Positions 41,504 to 52,390 of a stretch of 64,000 nucleotides of DNA are shown here, piece by piece. The stretch comes from CAVQFD01 sp963724695 (GTDB taxonomy: Bacteria; Acidobacteriota; Vicinamibacteria; Vicinamibacterales; CAVVIG01). The translations under genes and the position numbers were made by a program. The stretch is from NCBI GenBank assembly GCA_963724695.1, contig CAVRVW010000003.1:62001-126000 (forward strand). Reading direction: 5' to 3'. Within the stretch, counting starts at the first letter, position 1. The number at the start of each line of letters is the position of its first letter. The notes under the pieces were generated by a model. It had not been told where the DNA came from. It did not search any database and saw nothing but the letters and a program-made list of their open reading frames with translations.

Positions 41504-41983
41504 CTACGAGAGCAGGCCGATGAGGCGCGCCATGACGGTCACGGTGGTCCACATGCCGATCGAGAGCAGGCCGACAAGCTTGGGCACGATGGGGTTCATG
41601 CGCGTCTCGTCGCCGAAGGCCACCCAGCTTCTGACGGTAAAGGTGAAGATGGCGGCGAAGGCCATGATCTCCATTTTCCACCAGAAGTGGGGGCTGTGGT
41701 CCTGCTTCATCGCGAGGGACATCACCTGGGGAATGCCCGTGATGAGCAGCACGATCAGGCCGCCCACGAGCCAGGGCTGTGCGTCGCGCGCGACGCGGTT
41801 GAGGGGTTTGGACGTAAGCCCTCGACCGAGCAGGCGCAGGTCCACGATCAGCAGGGCGCCCACGAATACCGCGATGGCGACCAGGTGGGTGACCTGGATG
41901 ATGGGGCTGTACCACGCCGCACTCTGGATGGTCTTGCTGATCGCCTGCGCTTCCATCCACTCGAAAAACGGCAACAACGACAT
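41504..41983 (-). CDS. DUF6644-like integral membrane protein
   Basis: 159 residues with four predicted transmembrane helices (about 26-48, 70-88, 104-120, 135-157). Conserved-looking motifs: VTHLVAIAVFVGALLIVDLRLLG in the first helix with a His and an acidic residue, PWLVGGLIVLLITGIPQV, and PHFWWKMEIM. The paired His residues in helices resemble those of membrane b-type cytochromes, but heme binding is an inference. It is followed by the MoxR gene and preceded 15 bases upstream by a paralogue, so the two likely form a heteromeric membrane unit. Confidence 0.8.
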   Translation of the reverse strand: MSLLPFFEWMEAQAISKTIQSAAWYSPIIQVTHLVAIAVFVGALLIVDLRLLGRGLTSKPLNRVARDAQPWLVGGLIVLLITGIPQVMSLAMKQDHSPHFWWKMEIMAFAAIFTFTVRSWVAFGDETRMNPIVPKLVGLLSIGMWTTVTVMARLIGLLS

Positions 41984-41998
41984 CTGAACCTCTATTCC

Positions 41999-42523
41999 CT
42001 AGGTGAGCTTGAGCGCCTTCCACCATTCCGGCACCAGGCCGCTGTAGGCGATCATGCGTCCGAAGATGATGATGGCCGCCCACAGGCCGAGTGAAATGAA
42101 GCCGGCCACTCTGGCGCCGACCGGCGGCACCGGGTCATCGTCCCATTGTTCGACCGACTGATAGGTCGTCCGATGAAACCACACGGCGTTGACGAGGGCC
42201 AGGACGAGCAGGATGTTCTTCAGCCAGAAGTAGAAGTTGCCGTAGAACCGCATCGGGTCGCTATAGACGAGCGCGATCCCGGTGGAAAAGGACAGCGCCA
42301 CGCCGACCATCTGCCAGGGGAACAGCCGCTTCTGCATGTCCGAACAGGAGGAGCTCAGGTTGCCCAGGCCGGCGAGCCGGAGATCCATCATGGCGATCAT
42401 GCCGGCGAACACGCTCATCCCCACGACGTGCGACGTCAGGAGGAACGGGTAGCCGTAGATGGATTCCCGAATCGCGATACTGCTCGGCAGGGCGGCGATC
42501 GCTTCAAAGACGGTCCGCAACAA
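41999..42523 (-). CDS. DUF6644-like integral membrane protein, paralogue
   Basis: 174 residues from a TTG start at 42523 with AGGAG upstream. Four predicted helices; motifs parallel the downstream paralogue: LTSHVVGMSVFAGMIAMMDLRLAG, LFPWQMVGVALSFSTGIALV, NFYFWLKNILLVLALV. The helix-borne His in SHVV matches THLV of the paralogue. It lies 38 bases downstream of a cytochrome c gene. A membrane redox role with that cytochrome is plausible but unproven. Confidence 0.8.
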   Translation of the reverse strand: MLRTVFEAIAALPSSIAIRESIYGYPFLLTSHVVGMSVFAGMIAMMDLRLAGLGNLSSSCSDMQKRLFPWQMVGVALSFSTGIALVYSDPMRFYGNFYFWLKNILLVLALVNAVWFHRTTYQSVEQWDDDPVPPVGARVAGFISLGLWAAIIIFGRMIAYSGLVPEWWKALKLT

Positions 42524-42561
42524 GAGTAAGCTCCTGAATCAAGCGCAATCCGGGGCGCTGA

Positions 42562-43063
42562 TTACGGTACGCACCGCGGGTTCTTCTCGCGATACACCGA
42601 ATGGCAGTTTTCGCAGGCGGCAGCCACGTCGTTGGTCGTGTCGCTCGCGAGCTCACGGTTCTTGGACTGCGCCGCCTTGTACATCGCGCGTGAGGCCGTC
42701 ACGAGCTCCTGAGAAAACTTCTGCCAATCGGGCCGGGTGAGGGGCACGGGCCGGCCGTTGTCGCACAGGCGGCCGGGGATGTTGATGAGCGTCGCGCTCT
42801 CGGCCAGTGCGAGCGCGCTGTTCTCGACCGTCTGCCAGCCCGTGTAGATGTTCGAGAAGGTCGCCGTGGCGCCGCCGCCGGTCTCGGCCTTCTTGGGAGC
42901 CGCCGGATCGTTGGACTGCACGTCGAAGAGGATGTTGGCATTCGGGAACAGGATGCCCGCGCATGATCTGGGCGAGCGATCCGTACGGCTGGGGGGCCGG
43001 GGCTTGTGCCGCGGCAACATCGACGAGGAAGATCAACCCGAGCAGCACACTGAACTTTCGCAT
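42562..43063 (-). CDS. Periplasmic mono-heme cytochrome c (C-terminal heme motif, one frameshift)
   Basis: Signal peptide (KFSVLLGLIFLVDVAAAQ), then about 145 residues with a single heme motif CENCH near the C-terminus (VAAACENCHSVYREKNPRC), the arrangement of cytochrome c-prime-like four-helix proteins. A one-base loss near 42960 shifts the frame between SLAQIMRG and ILFPNANILFDVQ. Helical stretches (LALAESATLINIP, FSQELVTASRAMYKAAQS) fit the fold. It is the likely soluble electron partner of the DUF6644 pair encoded just downstream. Confidence 0.82.
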
Positions 43064-43259
43064 GGAGACCTCCGACTGAAACGGACGCTACACCCTACCT
43101 GCGACGACGGGCAGCATCTCCGTCGACAGCATGGGCGTCCAACAATCTACTCGAAAATGCAGGAATGGGCACGTGAAGAACATCTGACGGTTCTCCCACA
43201 CGCCGTTCATGGTTGGCGTGGACGGAGAAGAATCCTTCCCGTGGAGGGACCAGGAGCGC

Positions 43260-43290
43260 GTGTCAAGGCCGGCGCGGCCGGCCTTGACAC
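43260..43290 (-). terminator. Strong hairpin after the DUF6152 gene
   Basis: A perfect 14-bp stem (GTGTCAAGGCCGGC / GCCGGCCTTGACAC) with a 3-nt loop, 11 bases past the DUF6152 stop. No T-run; either a terminator or an mRNA-stabilising 3' end. The rest of 43064-43259 shows nothing recognisable. Confidence 0.55.
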
Positions 43291-43301
43291 ACGAGTCAGT
43301 C

Positions 43302-43751
43302 TTATCGCGGAGGCTCGGTGGTGTCCTTGCCGTCGCGCGGCGCGCCGGTGCCGGACGAACCCATGAACAGCTTGCGGCCGTCCGGATAGGTGATGTCGCG
43401 GCCGTTCGCGCGGTTCGAGCGGTCCTTGCTCTGGTAGCCGTCCACGATGATCTCGGTGCCGGCCGCGAGCGAGTCGCGCGTGACGCCGCGCCGGAGCAGC
43501 GTGTTCGGAGTCCCGCCTTCCACCATCCAGATCTGCGACTTGCAGTCCTTCACGATGCCGCTGCATTCGGAGACCTCGAGGTGAACCCACGCGTGCGGGT
43601 TGACCCACTCGAGCTTGACGACCTTGCCCTTGAGGAGCAGCGGCCGATCGGGGTCGAACTCGGCGCCGAACGCATGATGTGCCACGACCGGCACGGCCGC
43701 CGCCGCCACCAAACCGAGTCCCGCGAGCGCCAGAACGATTCTGTTTTTCAT
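43302..43751 (-). CDS. DUF6152 family periplasmic protein
   Basis: 149 residues from ATG 43751 with GGAGAGG upstream. Signal peptide (RIVLALAGLGLVAAAAVPVVAHH); the mature protein starts with HHAFGAEFD, followed by LKGKVVKLEWVNPHAWVHLEV, the hallmark of DUF6152. The small beta-barrel (OB-like) ends with Gly/Pro-rich sequence. The His pair at the mature N-terminus and the PHAWVH motif could bind a metal such as copper, which is inference. It lies in the leftward run between two paralogous secreted proteins and a cytochrome/membrane protein set. Confidence 0.85.
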   Translation of the reverse strand: MKNRIVLALAGLGLVAAAAVPVVAHHAFGAEFDPDRPLLLKGKVVKLEWVNPHAWVHLEVSECSGIVKDCKSQIWMVEGGTPNTLLRRGVTRDSLAAGTEIIVDGYQSKDRSNRANGRDITYPDGRKLFMGSSGTGAPRDGKDTTEPPR

Positions 43752-43773
43752 GATCCTCTCCGCCTTCTGAGTC

Positions 43774-43813
43774 CTTACGTACTTCTTACTTCTCAATTCC
43801 AAGTTCAAACTTC
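43774..43813. repeat. Degenerate 7-nt tandem array A
   Basis: Six consecutive heptamers resembling ACTTCTT, AATTCCA and AGTTCAA fill 40 of the 62 bases between two leftward genes and end at the stop codon of the upstream one. Confidence 0.6.
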
Positions 43814-44909
43814 CTATCGAGCGCTTCCCTTGATTCCCTTGGCGCGCTCCCCGTCGAGGAGCCGCTCACCCTTCATGATGCCCGTGAACGAGTGGTTGCC
43901 CTCGTGGCAGGCGTACTCGTGGAGCTGCTCGCCGGCCTTGGCCTGGACGAACGGAAACTCCCCGGTCCACGGACGTGTCCACGTTGCCGGATCGTCGATG
44001 GTGAAGCGGTAGAGCAGGCTCTTGTCGTCCAGCCGCGAGAACCGCTCGGTCACCTTCATGTTCTCGGTCGCGCCCCGGTAGCGGGTCTTGGTCGTGAAGT
44101 TGGTGGTCTCGATCACCAGCGTGTCGCCTTCCCACCAGGCAATCGAGTCGCCCAACCACTTCCGGTTCGAGTCCGGACCATGTGTCTTGGAGAACGGGAT
44201 GATCCGCGCGTCGTGGTTCATCTCCACGAGGATCATCACGTGCGTCGGCGTCTGCACGATCTGCTTGAAGTTGTTGTAGAGGACGGGATGCATCGGCGGA
44301 CCGGACACGGAGCCGAAGCCCAGAATGCACCGTTCGGCCAGAGGTCGAATCTCCGGGTTGTCGTACGCACCGCGCGTCACCGTGGCGATTTGCTCGCCCG
44401 CGTCCGCGGTCGGCGCCGCGAAGCGCGCCGCCTGGCGCTTGCGCGCTTCGGGCGTGGTCGGCGGGATGCGGCCGTCCGGCGGATCGACCACGATGGATGC
44501 GCGACGTTCGCCGTTGATGGAGAAGTACTCCTCGCCGTTGTCGATCCAGAAGTTGTTGTAGCCGCCGACGTTTCCCGACGCGCCTGTGGACCCGTCGCCG
44601 CCGAAAGGCGGGGCGGTGCGCGTTGCGATCGCTCGGCAACGCCCGCCGCTGCCGCACGTCGGCCGCGGCCTTTTCCGCTGCCGCCGCCTGCTCGGGTGTC
44701 AGCGTGGTGGCTGCCACCTGCGCCGGGCGCTCGAGGGGTGTCAACCAGGCCGTGTTGTACAGACCCTGGATGTCCGGGTGCCCCCAGGGCGTTTCGGCAG
44801 GCTTGGCCCCCTGCCCCGCCACGGTCACGATGGAGAGCCCCGCGACGGCCGTGGCCGCCACGATGCCCCCCGCGAGTGCCGGAAGTCGCTTGCGCATTTC
44901 AGACCTCAT
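43814..44909 (-). CDS. Secreted protein of unknown function, paralogue 1 (one frameshift)
   Basis: Starts at ATG 44909 or 44897 (MRKRLPALAGG), both leading to a signal peptide. The mature part begins with PWGHPDIQGLYNTAWLTPLERP, a pattern common to a large Acidobacteria family without assigned function, and contains ERCILGFGSVSGPPMHPVLYNN, HVMILVEMNHDARIIP, SIAWWEGDTLVIETTNF, RWTGEF-like sequence and YACHEGNHSFTG. The frame changes near 44600. The gene at 44928-45803 is a paralogue with the same order of motifs. It is codirectional with, and likely cotranscribed with, the DUF6152 and cytochrome genes. Confidence 0.78.
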
Positions 44910-44927
44910 CGAAAACCCTCTCCCAGC

Positions 44928-45803
44928 TTATCGGGGGAGCGGCGTCTTTCTCCACTCGCCGTACATCAATTCTTCCACAAATTCGACGCACTTGAAGTCC
45001 ATCAGCTGAGCATTGGGCTCCATGCGCCGGTAGAGCGGCAGGCTGATCTTCCAGGGCCGCGTGAACGTCTCCGGGTCCTCGATGGTCGCCTCGTACAGGA
45101 GGTGGTTCGGCGAGGTCGCGCGTGTAGCGCTCGGTGACCTTCAGCTTGTCGCTGTGGAAATTGCCGGCGCGGTCGAACCACGACTGGTCGTTGAAGCCCG
45201 TCGCCGACGACGACGAACGTCTCGCCTTCCCAGCGGCCGACCGACTGGCCCATCCAGGAGTCGACGGGCGCGGGACCGGGGTCCTTCATGAAGATGTTGC
45301 GGACCGCACCCGCGTACTGGTACGCGATGAAGAACTGGCTCTGGCTCTGGAAGATCTGGAACGGATAGGGCATGTAGGTCGCCCGCGGCACTCCCGGGAG
45401 ATAGCACTTGATCTCGGGGTCGCGCTCCAGCCACTTCTCCTGGTTCTCTTTCTTCTTCGCCAGGGCCTCGGGCTTGTACGGAATCTCGTCGCCGTCGACG
45501 ATGCCCATGCCGCCGGGGACCGAGCCCACGGCGCCGAGATACATCACTTCCCGGGCGGGCACGGGGACCACGGGGCCAGGCCGCATCGCCAGCGCCGCCT
45601 TCGCCACGTGCGGCCTGAATATCGTAATTGGCCGTGCCGAGCGCCTGCCAGATGCCGTTCAGGTTCGGGCGTCCGTCAGCCAGGCGCGGGGCCTTGTACG
45701 TGTTGGCCTGCGCTGCCTGCCCGGCGACTTGCCGTTCTGTAATTGAGAAAGCCGCCAGCGCCGCGCAGAGTGCCAGCGCCGACCCGCCAAGTGCCCTGTG
45801 CAT
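44928..45803 (-). CDS. Secreted protein of unknown function, paralogue 2 (three frameshifts)
   Basis: ATG 45803 with a signal peptide (LGGSALALCAALAAFSITE). The mature protein starts ADGRPNLNGIWQALGTANYD and shares a scaffold with the gene at 43814: PYPFQIFQSQSQFFIAY matches HVMILVEMNHD in position, QSVGRWEGETFVVVGDG matches AWWEGDTLVIETT, and EATIEDPETFTRPW matches FTIDDPATWTRPW. Frame changes near 45610, 45200 and 45107; corrected, it ends GEWRKTPLPR with TAA at 44930-44928. First gene of the leftward run, divergent from the receptor at 46067. Confidence 0.75.
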
Positions 45804-45920
45804 GATGACTGATGCCCTCCGTTGCAGGCCTTGAGTATACCGGATCCCGCACTCCCGAGGCCGGCCGTCCGGTCGGTTGGATTCGGTCCCCAAAACCTGT
45901 CGCCGCAGCGAAGTTAGTGA

Positions 45921-45949
45921 TTGACATGGCCCGGGCGACGTCCGAGTAT
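45921..45949 (+). promoter_or_regulatory. Candidate sigma-70 promoter for the receptor gene
   Basis: TTGACA (45921-45926), a 17-base spacer and GAGTAT (45944-45949) lie 118 bases before the receptor ATG, within a 263-base divergent gap. Confidence 0.45.
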
Positions 45950-46066
45950 CAGCCCGAGATCAGGGCTGCATTAGAGCACAAACCGAGCGGGCCGTCCTGC
46001 CCAATCTGCAGGAAGGGGCTGGCTGCCTGCGAAAGTCTTGACGGAAACCTGAACGGAGGGCTGTCC

Positions 46067-48966
46067 ATGCGTCGAGTTCTACAGAGCGTCGCGGCGGTTT
46101 GCGCGCTAGCCGCACTCGTCTTGAGTCCGGTTCCGGCAGCGGCCCAGGAAGCCGCGAGCATCGTCGGCATTGTGCAGGACTCGTCGGGCGCGGTCCTGCC
46201 CGGCGTCACGGTCGAGGCCGCCAGCCCGCGCTGATCGAGAAGGTGCGCACCGCGGTCAGCGACGGCTCGGGTCGCTTCGCCATCATCAGCTTGCGCCCCG
46301 GACACCTACACCGTGACGTTCAGCCTGCGCTGGATTCAAGACGGTGCGCCGAGAGGGGATCGTGCTTGAAGGTGCGTTCGCGGCCACGGTCAACGCCAAC
46401 CTGGAGGTCGGCGCGCTCGAGGAAACGATCACGGTGACGGGTGCGTCGCCCATCGTGGACCTGCAGAGCACCCAGAACCAGTTCGTGGCCAACCGCGAAG
46501 TGCTCGACGTGCTGCCCGCGACACGGTCGATGCAAGGCGGGGCTAGCCTGGTGCCCGGCGTCAGCTTCTACAGCCAGGGGTTCGTGAGCACGATGTCCGT
46601 GCACGGCTCGAACACCGCCGACCAGCGAATCTACCAGGATGGCATGCGCATCGGCCAGAACCTGACCGGCACGGGCAGCCAGGGCAACGGCACGGGCGTC
46701 AACGACCTCGGTCAGGAAGAGCTCGTGTTCGACGCGGGCGGCCAGTCGGCCGAGACGGCCCTCGGCGGCGTGCGCATGGATTCGATCCCGAAGGAGGGCG
46801 GCAACCGCTTCTCCGGCGCGTGGCGCACGTTCTTCTCGAACGGGTCGCTCCAGAACGACAACGTGCCCGACGATTTGCGCGCAGTTCATCCGCGAGGGCG
46901 ACAGCGTCGACTATCTCTTCAACACGAACGCGACCTTCGGCGGCCCGATCATACAGGATCGCCTCTGGTTCTTTGCAGCGGTCCAGGCTGATCGCGCAGG
47001 ACGACAGTTCGTGGCGAATATGTACTACCCGGACGGCAGCCGGGTGAGGCGCGAGAACGAGCCCGCCCCGCACGGCACGATCCGCCTGACGGCCCAGCTG
47101 TCGCGCCAAGAACAAGCTGCGCGGCGCGTACTACAACTCGAACGGCAACACGAAGCGCTACGACGTCGGGTGCACCGCGACGAGCGGCAACGTGTGTCTC
47201 GTGCACGTCTCCGGAGGCGGCGTACCAGCTGCCGACGCCCGATGCAGCAGTCGGCGACGCCAAGTGGACGTCGACCGGTGACCAACCGGCTGCTCGTCGA
47301 AGTCGGCGCAGTCGATGGCCATCTCGACCTACCGCTTCGACTACCAGCCGGAGAACGGCCCTATCGCCGTCCAGAACCGCAACAGCTCGACCGGCTGGCG
47401 GACGGTGGCATCGGCGACGGCCTATCGCGGACTACCTGAGCAAGGTGTGCAACATGATCGCGACGGTGTCGTACGTGACCGGATCGCACAACCTCAAGGC
47501 CGGCATGAACTACGAGTGGGGCGACTCCCGGAACCGGCTGGACAACCGGGCCTCCATGTCCGTGCTCACGCTTGCGAACAACGCGGCCGGAGTGCCGACG
47601 GCCAACTCGGTGACGGTGCGCAACACGCCGACCACGAGGCTCGACGACGCTGGATGCCGACAGCGGGCTTCTTCGTCCAGGATCGATGGACCAAGATCGC
47701 CTGACGCTCTTCGGCGGGCTTCCGGTACGACTGGTTCACCGCGTCGTATCCGGATCAGATCGGCGCCCGCCAACCCGTTCGTTCCCGACGCGCGACATTC
47801 CGCGGCCAGGACTGCCAGCCCTGCTGGAAGGATTGGTCGGTCCGCGTCGGCGCCTCGTTCGACCTCTTCGGCAACGGCAAGACCGCGCTGAAGACGTCGA
47901 TCGGGCAAGTTCCTCGCGGCGAACGCGCTCGGCTTGACGACGTCGCCTGAACCCACTCGGCGCGCAATCCGATACGCGGACCTGGAACGATCTCGACCGA
48001 AACGGCACCGCGGTCAACGCCGACGGCAGCCCGCAGTGGGCCGAGATCGGTGCGACGCGCAACGCCAACTTCGGTCTGCCGGCCGGGTCGACTGCGCATC
48101 GATCCGGGGCTGCCGCGCGGCAACAACTGGGAGGAGACCGATCTCGGTGCAGCACGAGCTGCTTCCCGAACTTGTCGGTGACCGCCGGCTACTACCGCCG
48201 GCAGTTCTACAACATCTCGTACACCGACGAATCTCGACGTCGATCCGGTGACTCGACTAGACGCCGTTCACCATCGTCGGGCCGACGCATCCGAACCTGC
48301 CGGACGGCGGCGGCGAGATCATCACGCTCTACAACCTGAACGCGAACAAGGCCGGTGTGGTCAACAGCGTCCAGACCTGGTCGGACAGCCGCACGCGCGT
48401 TTACAACGGCGTCGAGTTCAGCTTCAACGCGCGCCTCGGCAAGGGCTTCGTGTTCGGCGGCATCACCACCGAGCGGACGCAGCTCGACAACTGCACGGAC
48501 CTGGCGAACTCCAACCCGAACAACCTGCGCTTCTGCGAGCAGGTGCCGCCGTTCCGGACGCCTCTACAAGGGGTCGGCGTCCTACATGCTGCCGTACGAA
48601 ATTCAGCTCGGCGGGTCGTTCCAGGCGCGGCCCGGCATCCCGATCGGCGCGGACTACACGGTCACGTCGGCCCTCGCCGGCCGGCCGCTGACCGGGGGCG
48701 TCAGCAGCATCACGGTGAACCTCGTCGACCCGACTCAACTCTTCTACGACTACGTCTACACCAACGATATCCAGGTGTCGCGTATCTTCAGGATTGGCCG
48801 GACGCGGATCCGCGCCTTCATGGAGATCTTCAACCTGGTGAACGATTCGACCATCTACACGCGCGACGAGACGTTCAGCGCGAACGCGGCACAGCAGACC
48901 TGGTACAACCCGATCGACCTGGTTGATTCGAGGCGGTTCCAGTTCGGTTTCCAGATCGACTTCTAG
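46067..48966 (+). CDS. TonB-dependent receptor (Oar-like), heavily frameshifted
   Basis: ATG 46067 with GGAGGG six bases upstream. Signal peptide (RVLQSVAAVCALAALVLSPVPAAAQ), carboxypeptidase-regulatory domain (GAVLPGVTVEAASP, GRFAIISLRPG), plug (LEVGALEETITVTGASPIVDLQ; MSVHGSNTADQRIYQDGMRIG; GGVRMDSIPKEGGNRFSG) and barrel ending SRRFQFGFQIDF. At least a dozen single-base indels interrupt it from 46228 on (examples: one base lost near 46228, extra bases near 46302, 46328 and 46885). Reading is continuous in amino-acid sense, so I annotate one gene of about 960 codons. It is followed by array B and a cytochrome/copper-type gene, with which it probably forms an operon. Confidence 0.87.
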
Positions 48967-48970
48967 AAGG

Positions 48971-49118
48971 GCTTAGGGCTCAAGGCTCACGGCTTAGGAC
49001 GATAGGCTTACGGCTCAGGTTTTCTGGTTCCAGCACGGCGGTTTGGCCTTACCCTAGAAGGGTTGGCCGAGCCGTCGCTGCTGGAGCCGGCCTGAGCCAT
49101 GAGTCTTGAGCCCTGAGC
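48971..49118. repeat. Degenerate 7-nt array B with an inverted second arm
   Basis: Seven in-phase heptamers of the form GCTYARG (48971-49019) and four of the complementary form CCTGAGC/CTTGAGC (49091-49118) flank a core in which CCAGCA pairs with TGCTGG and ACCCT with AGGGT. The whole element can fold into one long imperfect stem. It fills the gap between receptor and cytochrome genes. Confidence 0.7.
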
Positions 49119-49138
49119 CGTTGTTTGGAGGCCGAATG

Positions 49139-50406
<1,268 letters not shown>

Positions 50407-50410
50407 AGAT

Positions 50411-50450
50411 CGTGCAATTTACGATTTACGAATTCACGATGTGAAATTCG
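50411..50450. repeat. Degenerate 7-nt tandem array C
   Basis: About five heptamers related to TTTACGA and ATTCACG, AT-rich in a GC-rich background, begin five bases after the stop of the cytochrome/copper-type gene and precede the next gene by 60 bases. Confidence 0.6.
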
Positions 50451-50509
50451 TTGAGGTCGGTTCTCCAGACGGGAGCCGGCCTCTGTCTTTCTGTGAGGCA
50501 TCTGAGGCC

Positions 50510-52332
50510 ATGATGCGCGCTGACGGTGCTCTCGGCGATGGCTCTGGCATGCGGCGACCGGCGGCGTCGGCGCAGGCGCCTGACGGCCGCGCGGTGTTCG
50601 AGAAGGCAGTGCGCGTCGTGCCACACGGGCGGCCGACCCGCGCGCGCCGACCGTCGACGCGCTGCGCGCAGCGGACGCCCGAGTCGATCGTCGAATGCGC
50701 TGACGGCCGGGCCTGATGCGCCAGCAGGGCGCGCGCGCTGGCAGAGCGCCGAACGCCGGGCCGTCGCTGAGTATCTGGCCGGCCGCGCCATCGCTGGCGC
50801 CGCGGCAGACGCTCGCTCGCGGGCCGCTGCGCCGCCCCGGTGGAGCCTTCGACGCGAGCCGAGGTTCCAGTGGACCGGCTGGGGGCCCGTCGCTGACCAA
50901 CACGCGGTTCCAGCAGCGCCGAGCCGCTGGCCTGACTGCCGACACGACGCCGAAGCTGACGCTGAAGTGGGCGTTCGGCTTCCCGACACGACCGCGGCAA
51001 GGGGCATGCCGACCGTCGCCGGCGGCCGCGTGTTCTTCGGCGGCGATGGCCGCGCGGTCTACTCGCTCGATGCGCGTACGGGCTGCATCGTCTGGCGCAT
51101 CGAGGCAGGCGGACCGGCGTCCGATCCGCCGTCGTCGTCGGACCGCGCCCGGGCGGCGGGCACGTCGCGTACTTCGGGGACGCAACGCGCCACCGTGTAC
51201 GCCTGGACCCCGCAGACGGACGCGTGCTCTGGTCCACGCGCGTCGACACACATCCGAGCGCCAGAATTACCGGATCGCCCGTCCTCTATCAGAACCGGCT
51301 CTACGTGCCCGTGTCGTCGCTCGAGGAGGGGCAGGGCGAGCAACGCGCAGGTACGAGTGCTGCACGTTCCGCGGCAGCGTCGCCGCGCTGGACGCCGCGA
51401 ACGGTCGGCTGATCTGGCAGACGCATACCATCCCGACGAGGCCGAGCCGATCGGCAAGAACCGCGCGGGCGTCACGCGATGGGGACCATCGGGCGCCGCG
51501 ATCTGGTCGGCGCCGACCGTCGATCCGCAACGCCGCCTGGTGTATGCCACCACCGGCAACATGTACACGGAGCCGCAGCAGGCGACGAGCGATGCCATCC
51601 TCGCGTTCCGCATGGACAACGGGGCGGTCGCGTGGACGGCGCAGGTCTCGCCCCAGGATGTCTTCGTGGTCGGCTGCGGGGCGACGCCGCGGCGCGAACT
51701 GTCCGGACGAGAAGACTCTCGGGCCGGACTTCGACTTCGGCAACTCGCCGATCCTCGGCGACGGTCGGCGGACGCGACCTGCTGCTCGTCGGCTCGAAGT
51801 CCGGCGTCGGCTGGGCGCTCGATCCCGATCAGCAAGGGCGCGGTCGTGTGGCAGTACCGCGCCGGGCAGGGGAGCGCGCTCGGCGGCATGGAGTGGGGAT
51901 CCGCGGTCGACGGCGAGCTCGTCTACTTCCCCGTGTCCGACGTGCTCGGAAAGGAGCCTGGCGGCCTGCATGCGGTGAGACTCGACAACGGGCGAGCGAG
52001 CCTGGTTCGCGCCGCCGGCTCCGCTCAAGTGCGGCGCGCGAAGCCGCGGCTGCAATGGCGCGCTGATGGCAGCTATCTCGGTCATCCCCGGAGTGGTGTT
52101 CGCGGGGTCGATCGACGGCGGCGTCCGGGCGCACTCCACGAAGGACGGCTCGGTCATCTGGGAGTTCGACACCAACCGGTCGTTCGAGACCGTCAACGGC
52201 GTCGCCGCGAAGGGCGGCACAATCAACGGCCCGGGCCCGGTCGTCGCCGGCGGGATGCTCTACATCAACTCGGGCTACGGCCAGCTCGGCGGCCGTCCGG
52301 GCAATGTGCTGCTGGCCTTCGGCGTCGACTAG
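50510..52332 (+). CDS. Cytochrome c-PQQ propeller dehydrogenase, PVA-dehydrogenase-like (many frameshifts)
   Basis: ATG 50510. The start encodes a signal-like hydrophobic stretch (MMRALTVLSAMALA after correction), then a cytochrome domain with CASCH and YLAGRAIAG, then a PQQ-type eight-bladed propeller: LKWAFGFPDTTAARG, RVFFGGDGRAVYSLDARTG, RITGSPVLYQNRLYVPVSS, a vicinal Cys pair in YECCTFRGSVAALD, GAAIWSAPTVDPQRRLVYATTGN, GVVFAGSIDGGVRAHST, GGMLYINSGYGQLGGRPGN. This layout matches polyvinyl-alcohol dehydrogenase-type quinohemoproteins. At least ten single-base indels. Unlike the enzyme at 29336, no WDYD metal motif is seen. Likely a periplasmic alcohol dehydrogenase with its own heme. Confidence 0.82.
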
Positions 52333-52343
52333 CGCTCGGGCGG

Positions 52344-52370
52344 TGTGGCGCGCGGTTTACGCGCGCCACA
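52344..52370. terminator. Bidirectional terminator hairpin
   Basis: A perfect 11-bp stem (TGTGGCGCGCG / CGCGCGCCACA) with loop GTTTA, in the 58-base gap between the convergent PQQ propeller and amidohydrolase genes. Confidence 0.75.
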
Positions 52371-52390
52371 GCTCGGCGTCCCGCTCGACT

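Noticed and set aside
48971..49118. CRISPR array
   Set aside because: Repeat unit is 7 bases, degenerate and without unique spacers; no cas genes in the window.
50510..52332. Second lanthanide-dependent PQQ enzyme
   Set aside because: The propeller is of the cytochrome-fused PVA-dehydrogenase type and I see no Asp-x-Asp motif in a WDYD context.
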